A stretch of 64,000 nucleotides of DNA from Alphaproteobacteria bacterium. Its GTDB lineage: Bacteria; Pseudomonadota; Alphaproteobacteria; CAAGCB01; CAG-977. The stretch is from positions 62,001 to 126,000 of the forward strand of contig CAAGCY010000003.1 of NCBI GenBank assembly GCA_900768465.1. The letters are read 5' to 3'. A program made the translations under genes and the position numbers. The notes below the pieces were generated by a model, which ran no database searches, was not told the origin of the DNA, and saw only the letters and a list, made by a program, of their open reading frames with translations. Positions 51,386-60,941 of the stretch are shown here, piece after piece (positions within the stretch are counted from its first letter, which is position 1; each line of letters starts with the position of its first letter).

Positions 51386-53100
51386 CACGATTCCCCTTGC
51401 ATAACGGGCAGGCAGATGACAAAGCACGCCCCCAAAACCTTGCCCGAAGCGTCTTTGCGGTTGCGGGCGTAAATCGTGCCGTTCAAACCTTCCACGACTT
51501 TTTGGGAAATGGACAGCCCCAGTCCCGAATGATGTCCGAACTGTTCGGTTTGCGGACGTTCGCAATAAAAGCGGCTGAACAGTTTTTCCTCGTCGCCGGG
51601 GGAGATGCCTTTGCCTTCATCCTCGAACGTCAAAATCAGCGATTTTCCCTGCAGTTTTCCCGTGATGACGATGCGTCCGTTGTCGGGCGAAAACGAAATC
51701 GCATTGCCGATGAGGTTGTAAACCACCTGCGCCAAGCGTGTTTCCATGCCCAGAACGTACAAGTCTTTCGGCGTTTTTTCATCCCAGTCCAAGATGAACT
51801 TGATACCGTGTTTCGTCGCCGCTTCGCCCAAGTTGTATACTTCGACGGACGAGGATAAAAGCTTGTAAATATCAACGGGTTCAAAGACTTCGCGCGACAG
51901 TTCGGCATCCAGCCGCGACAAGTTGGAAATGTCCGTAATCAGCCTGTCCAGCCGCAAAACGTCGTCGTGAACGATGGTCATCAGCTTTTGCTTTTTCGCG
52001 GGATCGGAAATATAGTCGATTGTTTCCAGCGCGCTTCGCATGGACGACAGCGGGTTTTTGATTTCGTGCGATACGTCGGCGGCAAAGCGTTCCGTCGCGT
52101 CCAGCCGCTTCCAAATCGTGTCCGTCATTTTAATCAAAGCTCCCGACAAATCGCCGATTTCGTCATGGCGTTTGGTTTCATCGGGAATGCGGCGCAGCCG
52201 CCCGCCGCTGGTGCGAATGTTGACCGCCGCCGTCGACAATCGGTTCAAAGGCGCGACAATCGTTCCGATCATGAACAGCGACAAAAGCACCGTTACCGCG
52301 AATGCCAGAACAAACAGCCTGAAAATCCCCTGTCGGAAAGCCATCAAATTGCGGATGACATTGTCGATGCCGCCGTTGACCATAATCGCGCCGACGATTT
52401 GATCGTTGAAAACGACGGGAACGGCAACGCTTAAAATACTGCCGAATCCGTCAAGGTAGCGGATTTCCGACGAAAAAACGCCGTCCCCCAGCGCCGCGCC
52501 GACTTCTTCGTAATCGAAAGCGGTTTGATTGACGGGTTCGTAGTAGTGATTGATTTTTTTGCGTTCAAACAGTTCTCCGCCCCAAAAGGAATGTTCAAAG
52601 CTTTCCGTCGGAGTGCCCAAAGGTCTTTGCCCCAGACGGTTGTCCGCGGTCAGCACGCCGTTGTGGTCGAACAGGCGGACGCGGGTTTGACCCAAAGTGG
52701 ACAGGCGCTGCAGGACGCGCCGCGCCGCTTCGGGCAGCAGACGGAACAGTTCCAGCGGCGCTTCATCGGGCAAATCGCCCGCGCGACCGAAATTGTCGCC
52801 GCCGTCGTTTGTTGCGGGGGTGTTCAAAAAGTAACCTTGTTCGGCGGTGCGATCGGACGCGGGCGGGACTGAAGCCGAAAATTCGACGTTGACCGCGCCT
52901 TCGCTGACCGCCAAAGCCATCAATTCGGCTTGCGCTTTCAAGGTTTTGATGTCCGCGTCGATTAAGCCTTGCCGGTAATGGTCCATATAAAACAAACCCG
53001 CCACCAGCAAAACGGGGGCGAGCAGGTTTACCAGCAACAGCCGCCATGCCAGCGGCGAATGTAAAACGGCAAAAGGCGAAACCCCTTTCAATCCCATCAT
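51385..53100 (-). CDS. chvG: Sensor histidine kinase ChvG
   Basis: A 571-residue membrane kinase of the ChvG/ExoS type. Membrane helices are at about 14-34 and 255-280, with a periplasmic sensing domain between them; HAMP follows (APLNRLSTAAVNIR). The H-box is VSHEIKNPLSSMRSA, the N-box NLIGNAISFSPD, and the G-box GLGLSISQKV. ChvG responds to envelope stress or acid in relatives and controls exopolysaccharide and metabolism. It overlaps chvI by 4 nt. Confidence 0.93.
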   Translation of the reverse strand: MMGLKGVSPFAVLHSPLAWRLLLVNLLAPVLLVAGLFYMDHYRQGLIDADIKTLKAQAELMALAVSEGAVNVEFSASVPPASDRTAEQGYFLNTPATNDGGDNFGRAGDLPDEAPLELFRLLPEAARRVLQRLSTLGQTRVRLFDHNGVLTADNRLGQRPLGTPTESFEHSFWGGELFERKKINHYYEPVNQTAFDYEEVGAALGDGVFSSEIRYLDGFGSILSVAVPVVFNDQIVGAIMVNGGIDNVIRNLMAFRQGIFRLFVLAFAVTVLLSLFMIGTIVAPLNRLSTAAVNIRTSGGRLRRIPDETKRHDEIGDLSGALIKMTDTIWKRLDATERFAADVSHEIKNPLSSMRSALETIDYISDPAKKQKLMTIVHDDVLRLDRLITDISNLSRLDAELSREVFEPVDIYKLLSSSVEVYNLGEAATKHGIKFILDWDEKTPKDLYVLGMETRLAQVVYNLIGNAISFSPDNGRIVITGKLQGKSLILTFEDEGKGISPGDEEKLFSRFYCERPQTEQFGHHSGLGLSISQKVVEGLNGTIYARNRKDASGKVLGACFVICLPVMQGES

Positions 53101-53801
53101 TCGCTCCTGAATCGATAACCGACTCCGTACAGCGTTTCAATGCCCGTGTAGCTGTCGCTGACTTCTTTGAGTTTGCGGCGCAGGCGTTTGATGTGGCTGT
53201 CGACGGTGCGGTCGTCAATGTAGACGCCTGAACCGTACGCGCTGTCAATCAGCTGGTCGCGGGTTTTGACTTGTCCCGGATTTTCAGCCAGGGAATACAA
53301 AATCAAAAATTCGGTCAGCGTCAAATTAACGGGGTTTCCGTTCAAAGTGCAGGAATGGTGCGTTTTGTCCAGTTTCAGCGCGCCCCGATCAATGATGACG
53401 TCGCCGACGGGCGTGCCGTCTTCCTCGACGGCTATCGGTTCCGCGCGACGGATGAGCGTTCTGATGCGCGCAATCAGCAAATTCGGCGAAAACGGTTTTT
53501 TGATGTAATCGTCCGCCCCCATGCGCAGACCGCACAGTTCGTCGATTTCATCCTCTTTGCTGGTCAGAAAAATGATGGGAATGTTCGATTTTTCGCGCAG
53601 GCGGCGCAAAACCTCCATCCCGTCCATGCGGGGCATTTTGACGTCCAGAACCACCAGCGAAAAGTTGTCTTTCAGCACGCCTTCCAATCCCGACAAGCCG
53701 TCGTTGAACGTTTGAACTTCAAAGCCTTCCTCCTCCAGCAACATGGAAACGGAAGTCAGAATATTTTGGTCATCATCAATTAATGCGATTTTGGAAGTCA
53801 C
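53097..53801 (-). CDS. chvI: Response regulator ChvI
   Basis: A 234-residue OmpR-family regulator. The receiver has IDDDQN, the phospho-aspartate in LVVLDVKMPRMDG and the lysine in FLTSKEDE; the winged-helix DNA-binding domain follows from about 130 (VNLTLTEFLILYSLA, VDSHIKRLRRKL). It is the first gene of the chvI-chvG-hprK-EIIA-HPr-EI-ankyrin unit. pckA, usually the divergent neighbour, is absent here. Confidence 0.95.
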   Translation of the reverse strand: MTSKIALIDDDQNILTSVSMLLEEEGFEVQTFNDGLSGLEGVLKDNFSLVVLDVKMPRMDGMEVLRRLREKSNIPIIFLTSKEDEIDELCGLRMGADDYIKKPFSPNLLIARIRTLIRRAEPIAVEEDGTPVGDVIIDRGALKLDKTHHSCTLNGNPVNLTLTEFLILYSLAENPGQVKTRDQLIDSAYGSGVYIDDRTVDSHIKRLRRKLKEVSDSYTGIETLYGVGYRFRSE

Positions 53802-53871
53802 GGTAAAAAGTCCCCGCCTTTTGTGAAATAATGCAATATGTTAGCAGATTTTAGCGCGGAAAGGAAGCTTT

Positions 53872-54927
53872 TTAAGCGGAAGCGTTTGCCGATTTCAGCT
53901 GACCGCACGCCGCCATAATCTCCTGCCCGCGCGAAACGCGAATCGGCGCGGCGTAGTTGTGGCTTTCCAGCAGTTTGGCAAACTTGACGATTCGGGACAT
54001 CGGCGAACATTTGTACGGACAGCCTTTCCATTCGTTGAACGGAATCAGGTTGAACTTGACAGCCAGCCCTTTGACCACGCGCATCAGTTCGCGTGCGTCC
54101 GATTCGGAATCGTTGATGCCGTCCAGCATAACGTACTCCATGGTGATGTAGTGGCGCGTGCCCGCGATTTCTTGGAATTTTTTGCAGGCGGGAATCAGTT
54201 CTTCCAGCGGGTATTTGCGGTTAATCGGCATAATCGCGTCGCGGATTTCGTTCGTCGGCGCGTGCAGACTGACGGCAAGCTTGACATCCAAATCTTCGGC
54301 AACCTTGGGAATCATCGGCACGACGCCGCTGGTCGACAGCGTGATGCGGCGGCGCGATATGGCGATGCCTTCGGGATCCATGATGATTTTCAGCGCTTTT
54401 TTCGTGTTTTCGTAGTTCAAAAGCGGCTCGCCCATTCCCATAACAACGATGTTCGACAAATAGCGCGGTTCCAAAGACGGGCTGGGCCATTCGCCGTAGC
54501 TGTCGCGCGCCGCCATGAATTGCGCGACGATTTCCCCCGCCGTCAGATTGCGGGTCAGCTTTTGCGAACCCGTGTGGCAGAATTTGCAGCCGTTGGGGCA
54601 GCCGACTTGAGTGGAAATGCATACCGCGCCGCGGTCTTCTTCGGGGATGTAGACGGTTTCGATGTCGCGCCCGTCGTCAAAGCGGAACAGCCATTTGCGC
54701 GTCGAATCCGAAGCGGTCAGCTCGCGCACGACTTGCGGGCGGTGCAGGGAGTAGCCGTTGTCAATCAGCTTTTGACGCAAAGGCTTGCCCAAGCTGGTCA
54801 TTTCCGCAAAATCCGTTTTGCCCTGCCAGTAAATCCAATGCCACAGCTGTTTGGCGCGAAAAGGCTTTTCGCCCAAGGATTCGATTTCGTGCTGCAGTTC
54901 TTCGCGGGACAAGCCGATAAGATTCAT
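53872..54927 (-). CDS. rlmN: Dual-specificity RNA methyltransferase RlmN
   Basis: Radical-SAM enzyme that methylates A2503 of 23S rRNA and A37 of some tRNAs, 351 residues. The cluster motif is CPNGCKFC (C-x3-C-x2-C). The second catalytic cysteine lies near the C-terminus in EIMAACGQL. VVMGMGEPLLNYEN binds SAM. I chose the ATG at 54927 (MNLIGLSREEL) because the family fold starts there. Confidence 0.96.
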   Translation of the reverse strand: MNLIGLSREELQHEIESLGEKPFRAKQLWHWIYWQGKTDFAEMTSLGKPLRQKLIDNGYSLHRPQVVRELTASDSTRKWLFRFDDGRDIETVYIPEEDRGAVCISTQVGCPNGCKFCHTGSQKLTRNLTAGEIVAQFMAARDSYGEWPSPSLEPRYLSNIVVMGMGEPLLNYENTKKALKIIMDPEGIAISRRRITLSTSGVVPMIPKVAEDLDVKLAVSLHAPTNEIRDAIMPINRKYPLEELIPACKKFQEIAGTRHYITMEYVMLDGINDSESDARELMRVVKGLAVKFNLIPFNEWKGCPYKCSPMSRIVKFAKLLESHNYAAPIRVSRGQEIMAACGQLKSANASA

Positions 54928-54944
54928 AAGAGTTTTTCCTTTGA

Positions 54945-55346
54945 TTAAAAACGGGGGCGCATCAGGGCGTCGACCTTTTGAATGTCGCGGATTTGATTGG
55001 AGTTTGCGGATTTGTCGCCGGCGACAAAGGACGACAGAAAGAATGTTACGCAAAACATTGCCAGTACCGCCCGGCAAAAGTCGCCGAACGAATACAAGGC
55101 GGCGGCTTTCAAGTCGGGTTCGCCGTGTTCATCCAGCGTTTTTTTGAACAAAAGCCTGTATAAAACGACAAAAGCCGCCATCAGCACATACAAATCCCCC
55201 GTGAACAGACGGCGGAACATGTTGTCGTCATCCGTCGAACCGAAAACAATCCATGCGGCACACAGCGCGCCGATGAACGTGCAGCGGTGAAAAACGGCGC
55301 CCGACGATATCAGCAGGATGATTGTGTTGACAAATTTTTTTATCAT
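54945..55346 (-). CDS. Hypothetical three-helix membrane protein
   Basis: A 133-residue inner-membrane protein with hydrophobic segments at about 4-36, 49-66 and 88-108. I do not recognise a family. Charged loop TLDEHGEPDLKAA lies between helices 2 and 3. AGGA precedes the ATG at 55346. rlmN starts 17 nt after its stop, so they may be one transcript. It is divergent to the 55405 gene. Confidence 0.62.
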   Translation of the reverse strand: MIKKFVNTIILLISSGAVFHRCTFIGALCAAWIVFGSTDDDNMFRRLFTGDLYVLMAAFVVLYRLLFKKTLDEHGEPDLKAAALYSFGDFCRAVLAMFCVTFFLSSFVAGDKSANSNQIRDIQKVDALMRPRF

Positions 55347-55404
55347 CTTGTTTTTGTCCTTGAACCGCGCTAAAACGCAGTTGCTTTTTTAAAGGATGCC
55401 GAAA

Positions 55405-55584
55405 ATGAACAGCAAAGACAGCAAACGGGAACAAAACCCCCGCAAATTGGAAAATACAGACCTTGTCCGTCCGAATCAAGAGGAAGTTCCGTTTTTATAC
55501 ATCGCCATGCGCGAACCGTCCAAGGATTATAAACAGGCGAACGACCGCAAACAGTCGCTTTACCGCTTTATCAAACTGAAGTAA
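55405..55584 (+). CDS. Small hypothetical protein, 59 residues
   Basis: A highly charged soluble protein (SKDSKREQNPRKLENTDL, YRFIKLK at the end). Family not recognised. The ATG at 55405 fits AAAGGA 8 nt upstream; an ATG at 55396 is an alternative that would overlap the ribosome site. It is convergent with the lipoprotein gene: their stop codons are adjacent. Confidence 0.55.
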   Translation: MNSKDSKREQNPRKLENTDLVRPNQEEVPFLYIAMREPSKDYKQANDRKQSLYRFIKLK

Positions 55585-55971
55585 TCAGCGGTAAACGGGC
55601 TTTTCGTACACGCCGATAAGCACGTCCGCCGGATTCGGGCTGGGGCGCGCATAGCAAACGGGCGCCGCCAAAGAACGGTAGCAATAAACGGCTTCAAGCG
55701 TGTAATCGGGCGTATTCATCCGCATCAATTCGATTTGCGTCATGCAAAACTTGCCGTTGCCGGAAAACGCGCGTTCGACGGAACAGTCTTTGCCCGTAAT
55801 CGCGCTTGCCAAGTGGGATTCCATGGCTTTTCCCGTTGTCAGAACGGACACGGCTTCGCCCGCGCCCCACAGTCCCAGCGGCGACACGCTCCACGGCAGA
55901 TGCGAATTCGACGCGGTCAGCCAACAGCCCGACAGTTGTGTCATAAAAAGTGCCAAAAACAGATATTTCAT
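55585..55971 (-). CDS. Hypothetical lipoprotein
   Basis: A 128-residue lipoprotein. Signal MKYLFLALFMTQLSGC with lipobox LSGC and Cys16. The mature part includes GAGEAVSVLTTGKAMESHL and KDCSVERAFSGNGKFC, and ends in aromatic YEKPVYR. The pattern of GLWGAGEAVSVLTTGKA followed by a DC...FC pair recurs in alphaproteobacterial envelope lipoproteins of unknown role. Cysteine pair suggests a periplasmic disulfide. Confidence 0.72.
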   Translation of the reverse strand: MKYLFLALFMTQLSGCWLTASNSHLPWSVSPLGLWGAGEAVSVLTTGKAMESHLASAITGKDCSVERAFSGNGKFCMTQIELMRMNTPDYTLEAVYCYRSLAAPVCYARPSPNPADVLIGVYEKPVYR

Positions 55972-56099
55972 TTCTCACCAGACGTTTTTTCGCTTATAAC
56001 GTTAAACCGAAAAATCAAAAAAAGAGTTAAAAGACTTGTTTTCGGGGGCTTTTAATTATAATTTTGAATCGAAATTTTATCGGGAGAGGAGTGCTTTCC

Positions 56100-56813
56100 G
56101 TGGCAAAAGACAAAAAAACAGACGAACAAAATCCGCTTGAAGCCGAAATCCTGCGCGAAGTCGCGGAGGAAATGAAGGAAGAACAAGTCAAAAAATTGTG
56201 GAAAAAAATCGCGCCGTGGCTGACGGCGGCAGTTGTCGCCGCTCTGGTCGCGACGGGCGGATTCGAATTTGTGCAGTATCGCCGCCAACAACAGGCGCAA
56301 GCCGACGCGCAAACCATGCAGACCGCTTTGACCGCCGTGCAGAACGGCGATTTGGAAAAAGGCGCGGAACAGCTGAAGGCTTTGCGCGATTCGTCGTCGT
56401 CGGGATACCGTTCTCTGGCGGGGCTGTATTATGTCGATACGCTGCTGAAAAGCGGCAATGTCGAAGGGGCTTTGAACGGGCTGGACTTTATCGCTTACGA
56501 TGCCAAATCGCCCGCCGCTTTGCGCAGTCTGGCGCTGTTGAACAAAGTGTCCATCGCCATCGACGGGGACGATCCCGATTACGACGCGCTGAACGCCGAA
56601 TTGGAAGAAGTGCTGAAACGCGAAGACGCTTGGACGGCGGATGCTTTGGAATTGCAGGCTTTGGTCGCCATGCGGCAAAACGATTTCGAAAAAGCGGAAA
56701 GTTGCTTTAAGAAAATCACGGCTTTGACCAACGCGGACGAAGCCAAAAAATTGCGCGCCGCCGAAAATCTGGCGTTGTTGAAACAAAAACTGGAATCGGA
56801 ACAAAAACAATGA
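56100..56813 (+). CDS. YfgM-like TPR membrane protein
   Basis: A 237-residue protein with one membrane helix at about 40-60 (IAPWLTAAVVAALVATGG) and a periplasmic TPR region (LEKGAEQLKALRD, DDPDYDALNAELEEVL). YfgM binds SecYEG and helps periplasmic folding in E. coli. I chose a GTG at 56100, 9 nt after GGGAGAGGA; a TTG at 56064 is possible. It overlaps bamB by 4 nt, and the order yfgM-bamB-der is conserved. Confidence 0.85.
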   Translation: MAKDKKTDEQNPLEAEILREVAEEMKEEQVKKLWKKIAPWLTAAVVAALVATGGFEFVQYRRQQQAQADAQTMQTALTAVQNGDLEKGAEQLKALRDSSSSGYRSLAGLYYVDTLLKSGNVEGALNGLDFIAYDAKSPAALRSLALLNKVSIAIDGDDPDYDALNAELEEVLKREDAWTADALELQALVAMRQNDFEKAESCFKKITALTNADEAKKLRAAENLALLKQKLESEQKQ

Positions 56814-58114
56814 TTTTCCGCAGCTTTGTCTGGGCTTTTATTTTGCTGGCGTCCGCCTGTTCGTCGGATGCCGACGCCCCTTTGACGGGGAAAAAGATTT
56901 CCGTGCTGGCGTACGGAAACGAATTGGCGCCCGACAAAGAACTGACGAAAACCGTTTTGCTGCCCGCGCCCGAAGACGTCGATGAATGGGCGCAGGCGGG
57001 CGGATTGTCGCATCACGCTATGCAAAATCCGGCGCTGGCTCCGAAAATCATTCGCGCGTGGAGCGTCGATATCGGCAAAGGCGCGGGAAAACGCCACGCT
57101 TTAATCGCCGAACCCGTCGGGCAGAAAGGCGTTGTCTATACCATTGACGCCAAAGGGCTGGTGCGCGCTTTTGCCGCCAGCAACGGTAAAACGATTTGGG
57201 AAAAAAACGTTCTGTCCGATAAATCGTCCCGCCGCTTGAGCGTCGTCGGCGCGGGGCTGGGACTGGACAACGGGTTGCTTTTCGCCGCTTTGGGAACGGG
57301 AGAGGTCGTTGCCGTCGATGCTTATAACGGCAAAGAAATGTGGCGAACGGAGCTGAAATCTCCCGTTCGTTCCGCTCCTTCGATTTACGGCGGACGACTG
57401 TTCGTTTTGACGGCGGACAACAAACTGACCGCTTTGGCGCAGGATGACGGGCGCGTGCTGTGGCAGCATTACGCTTTTTTGGAAGCGGTATCTTTGTTGG
57501 GCAAAGCCGCTCCCGCTTTGGATAACGGAATCGGAATCGCCGTGTTCGCGTCTGGCGAAATCGTCGCTTTCCGCCCCGAAAACGGCAGTTTGCTGTGGAC
57601 GGAAACTTTGGGCGCGACTCGGATGAATGACGCGTCGTCCAAAATCAACGATATTCGGGCGCGTCCCGTGATTGCGGGCGACAAGGTGTTTGTCGTCGCC
57701 AGCGGCGGATTGTTGTCGGCGCTGGATTTGAAAAGCGGCGCGGTGTTGTGGGAACGCGAAATCGCGAGCGTCAACCAGCCGTGGATTGCGGGGGATGTGC
57801 TGTATGTCGTTTCCTCAAATTCCGAATTGGCGGCTTTGGATGCCGCATCGGGGCGGATTTTGTGGGTCAACCAGCTGGCGCGTTGGAAAAATCCCGACAA
57901 GAAAAAAGACCGCTTGTTCTGGACGGGACCCGTTTTGGCGGGAAACCGTCTGCTGTTGACGAATTCGGACGGCAAAGTCGTAGCCGTCGCGCCGCAGACG
58001 GGGACGATTATCGGATGGGACGATTTGGGGGATTCCGAATCGCTGGCTCCGATTGTAATGAATGAAACTTTGTATTTTTTGACCCAAGACGGAAAATTGG
58101 TGGCGTACAGATGA
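56810..58114 (+). CDS. bamB: Outer-membrane assembly lipoprotein BamB
   Basis: A 434-residue lipoprotein of the BAM complex. The lipobox is LLASAC (Cys17). The mature part is a PQQ-type beta-propeller, with repeats such as VVYTIDAKGLVRAFAASNGK and VVAVDAYNGKEMWR, and IWEKN/LWQHY/LLWTE strands. It assists insertion of barrel proteins such as the one at 11988. The N-terminal 45 residues before the propeller are longer than in E. coli. It overlaps der by 4 nt. Confidence 0.92.
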   Translation: MIFRSFVWAFILLASACSSDADAPLTGKKISVLAYGNELAPDKELTKTVLLPAPEDVDEWAQAGGLSHHAMQNPALAPKIIRAWSVDIGKGAGKRHALIAEPVGQKGVVYTIDAKGLVRAFAASNGKTIWEKNVLSDKSSRRLSVVGAGLGLDNGLLFAALGTGEVVAVDAYNGKEMWRTELKSPVRSAPSIYGGRLFVLTADNKLTALAQDDGRVLWQHYAFLEAVSLLGKAAPALDNGIGIAVFASGEIVAFRPENGSLLWTETLGATRMNDASSKINDIRARPVIAGDKVFVVASGGLLSALDLKSGAVLWEREIASVNQPWIAGDVLYVVSSNSELAALDAASGRILWVNQLARWKNPDKKKDRLFWTGPVLAGNRLLLTNSDGKVVAVAPQTGTIIGWDDLGDSESLAPIVMNETLYFLTQDGKLVAYR

Positions 58115-59535
58115 CGGGAACGATAGCTCTGGTCGGCAGGACGAATGTCGGCAAATCAACATTGTTCAATCGGCTGACGGGGCGTAAAAAAGCCCTTGTC
58201 CACGACCGTCCGGGGGTGACGCGCGACCGCCGCGAAGGGCAAGCCGTGCTTTATTCCTATCCGTTTACCGTGATTGACACGGCGGGGCTGGAACAAAACG
58301 GCGCGCTGGCGGCGTCCATGTGGAAACAAACCGAAAAAGCGTTGGCGCAGGCGGATGCGATTGCTTTCATCGTCGATGTGCGCGCGGGCGTGACTCCGTT
58401 GGACAAGGAAACGGGACGGACTTTGCGCCGCGTCAACAAACCCGTCATTTTGGTCGCGAACAAAGCCGAGGGCAGAGAACAGCCGATGCAGGAGCTTTAC
58501 GCTTTGGGCTTTGGCGAACCCGTTTTGATTTCCGCCGAACACGGTATCGGCATGGGCGATTTGTTCGAAGCGTTTTCGCCCTATATCGTGCCGCCGAAAA
58601 CGGAAGGCGAAGACGACGAAACGCCGAAAGAAAAGAAATCCCGCCGCAAGAAAAAAGATGAAGAAATCGATTTGAACGACGAAACCGTCCCCGAGGAAAA
58701 CGTCGAAAACCGCATTATCGACATTGCGATTGTCGGACGTCCGAACGTGGGCAAGTCGACTTTGGTCAACCGCTTGTTGGGCGAAGACCGCATGCTGACG
58801 GGACCCGTGGCGGGGCTGACGCGCGACGCGATTTCGATTAACTGGACGTACAAAGGGCGCAAACTGCGATTGACGGATACGGCGGGACTGCGCCGCACGT
58901 CCAAAGTGGACGACGATTTGGAAAAACTGTCCGCGGCGGATACGAAACGCGCGGCTTTTCTGGCGCAGGTCGTCGTGCTGGTTTTGGACGCGGACGGTAT
59001 TTTGGACAAGCAGGATCTGACCATTGCCCGCCAAGTGATTGACGAAGGGCGCGCTTTGATTGTCGCCGTCAACAAATGGGATACGGTCAAGGACAAAAAA
59101 GGCGCGGTCAACCGTTTGAACGAACGTATCGAAACGTCGCTAACCCAAGTCAAAGGCATTAAAACGGCAACACTTTCCGCGCGTACGGGCGAAGGGCTGG
59201 ACAATTTGATGAAAGCCGTTTTTGCCGTGTACGACGTGTGGAACACCCGCATTTCAACGGGCAAGCTGAACCGCTGGCTGTCCGCGATGACGGCTGTGAC
59301 TCCGCCGCCTTTGTCCGCGACGAAACGTCCGATTCCGCTGAAGTACATTACGCAGGTGAAAACGCGTCCGCCCACTTTTGCGCTGTTTTCCAGCAATCCC
59401 GAAAAGCTGCCCGAATCGTATTTGCGTTATTTGATTAAAGGGCTGGCGACGGATTTGAAAATCGAAGGCGTGCCTGTCCGCGTTGTGATGCGCAAGGCGA
59501 ACAATCCCTATGAAAACAAAGCAAAGCGCCGTTAA
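58111..59535 (+). CDS. der: GTPase Der (EngA)
   Basis: A double GTPase needed for 50S ribosome assembly, 474 residues. P-loops GRTNVGKST (near residue 8) and GRPNVGKST (near 210) mark the two G domains; DTAGL motifs occur in both. NKAEG and NKWD are the G4 motifs. A KH-like C-terminal domain follows. Between the domains lies a long charged linker (EDDETPKEKKSRRKKKDEE), longer than usual. It shares its start with the bamB stop. Confidence 0.96.
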   Translation: MTGTIALVGRTNVGKSTLFNRLTGRKKALVHDRPGVTRDRREGQAVLYSYPFTVIDTAGLEQNGALAASMWKQTEKALAQADAIAFIVDVRAGVTPLDKETGRTLRRVNKPVILVANKAEGREQPMQELYALGFGEPVLISAEHGIGMGDLFEAFSPYIVPPKTEGEDDETPKEKKSRRKKKDEEIDLNDETVPEENVENRIIDIAIVGRPNVGKSTLVNRLLGEDRMLTGPVAGLTRDAISINWTYKGRKLRLTDTAGLRRTSKVDDDLEKLSAADTKRAAFLAQVVVLVLDADGILDKQDLTIARQVIDEGRALIVAVNKWDTVKDKKGAVNRLNERIETSLTQVKGIKTATLSARTGEGLDNLMKAVFAVYDVWNTRISTGKLNRWLSAMTAVTPPPLSATKRPIPLKYITQVKTRPPTFALFSSNPEKLPESYLRYLIKGLATDLKIEGVPVRVVMRKANNPYENKAKRR

Positions 59536-60368
59536 TTCGGCGCTTTGGCGTTTTGTTCCAGAAAATCCAAAACGGCAAGCCGCGCGGTCGAATCGGCAAA
59601 GGCTTGGATGTGTTTCCCGTGCGGGACGATGATGATTTTTTTCGGTTCCGCCGCTTGTTCGTACAAACGCAAAGAATGGGATGCGGGAACGACGTTGTCG
59701 GTTTCGGTCGTGATGAACAGCTTTGGCACCGTCAGCTGTTTTGCGTGTTTCAGCGGGTCGTTTTCCGCGACCGTCCATGAAATCGGGTATTGAAACGCCC
59801 AGAACAGAATTGACGCGCCGATTTTTTCACGCGCGATTTTACGCGTGCCGGAAAACGCGCTGTCGATGACAAGGGCGGAAACTTTGTCTTTGTCGGAGCT
59901 TTTGTTTATGGCGGACAAAGTCAGCGCGCCGCCGATGCTTTGCCCCAAAACAAAGATGTCGCCCGTTTGGTGCTTAATCAGCCAGCCGAGCGCCGTTTGA
60001 ATGTCGGTTTCCGCGCCGCTCAGCGACGGACGGCCCTGAGATTGTCCGAATCCGCGGTAATCAAGGGCGAAAAGGTTGTATCCTTCAAAGCTGAGCCACA
60101 ATACGCCCAAGATGTGCGTCGATATGTTTTCCGCATTGCCGTGCAGGAACAAAATCGTGCCTTTGGGAGGCGTTTCCGTTTTTGTTTTCGGATCGAACGC
60201 GGGGACGAACCACGCGTTTAAACGGATGTTGTCAGGCGTTTCAAGGCGGATGTCGCGCACGGGAATCCCGATAAGGCTCAAATCCGTAACGTATTCTTTG
60301 GTCGGGTAGAACAGAAAAGTCGAACAGCCCGACAGCAGCAGGCATACGCCCAAAAGGATGTTTTTCAT
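59532..60368 (-). CDS. Lipoprotein alpha/beta hydrolase
   Basis: A 278-residue hydrolase. MKNILLGVCLLLSGC is a lipoprotein signal with lipobox LLSGC. The nucleophile elbow is LGQSIGG; GTILFLHGNAENIS is the oxyanion region; PHGKHIQAF carries the histidine, and an aspartate is in TETDNVVPA. BEM46/YqkD-like hydrolases of this layout have unknown substrates. It ends 4 nt inside der (convergent) and its start overlaps the OmpA-like gene. Confidence 0.87.
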   Translation of the reverse strand: MKNILLGVCLLLSGCSTFLFYPTKEYVTDLSLIGIPVRDIRLETPDNIRLNAWFVPAFDPKTKTETPPKGTILFLHGNAENISTHILGVLWLSFEGYNLFALDYRGFGQSQGRPSLSGAETDIQTALGWLIKHQTGDIFVLGQSIGGALTLSAINKSSDKDKVSALVIDSAFSGTRKIAREKIGASILFWAFQYPISWTVAENDPLKHAKQLTVPKLFITTETDNVVPASHSLRLYEQAAEPKKIIIVPHGKHIQAFADSTARLAVLDFLEQNAKAPN

Positions 60369-60877
60369 CGGAACGTCGGGGTCAAAACGATTTCGACACG
60401 GTTGGCGTCGGCGGCACCTTTTCCTTCCGCCCAGATGCGGACATCCGCGATTTTGGCGGCGTTTTCCAGCACGGCGGAAACGGCATCGGCGCGGCGATCC
60501 GACAGCTGCTGATTGGTGGACGCTTTGCCCGTGTTTTGCGTATAGCCGAAAATGCCGATGCGGGTTTTGTCATAATCGGCGACGACTGCCGCCAGTTTTT
60601 TCAAAAATTCGGCGGCGGGTTCTTCGACGCGGTAGCTGTTTTGAGCAAACACGGCATTTCCCGTCAGCGTGACAATCAAAATATTCTTGCGCCGTTTTAC
60701 CGTAAAAGCGGGATTGCCCGCCAAAGCGCGGATTTCATTTTCCTGCGCGGTCATATAGTCGGCTTTGTTCGCGGGTTTTTCGAGCGCGACAACGGGGATT
60801 TCAACGGGTTTTTCGTCGGGAACGCTTGCAGCGCAGGCGGTCAACAGCGTCAATAAAACGGCGGACAGAATTTTCAT
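60365..60877 (-). CDS. OmpA-like lipoprotein
   Basis: A 170-residue lipoprotein. The signal is MKILSAVLLTLLTAC with lipobox LLTAC (Cys15). The C-terminal OmpA domain has FGYTQNTGKASTNQQLSDR and ADAVSAVLENAAK, the peptidoglycan-binding pattern of Pal-like proteins. It may tether the outer membrane to the wall. I chose the ATG at 60877 after AAAAGGGG. It overlaps the hydrolase by 4 nt. Confidence 0.85.
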   Translation of the reverse strand: MKILSAVLLTLLTACAASVPDEKPVEIPVVALEKPANKADYMTAQENEIRALAGNPAFTVKRRKNILIVTLTGNAVFAQNSYRVEEPAAEFLKKLAAVVADYDKTRIGIFGYTQNTGKASTNQQLSDRRADAVSAVLENAAKIADVRIWAEGKGAADANRVEIVLTPTFR

Positions 60878-60941
60878 GGCAATCCCCTTTTGAATAAACG
60901 TTCTTCTCAAGGATAACGCAAAAAAACTTCAAAAGGAAACG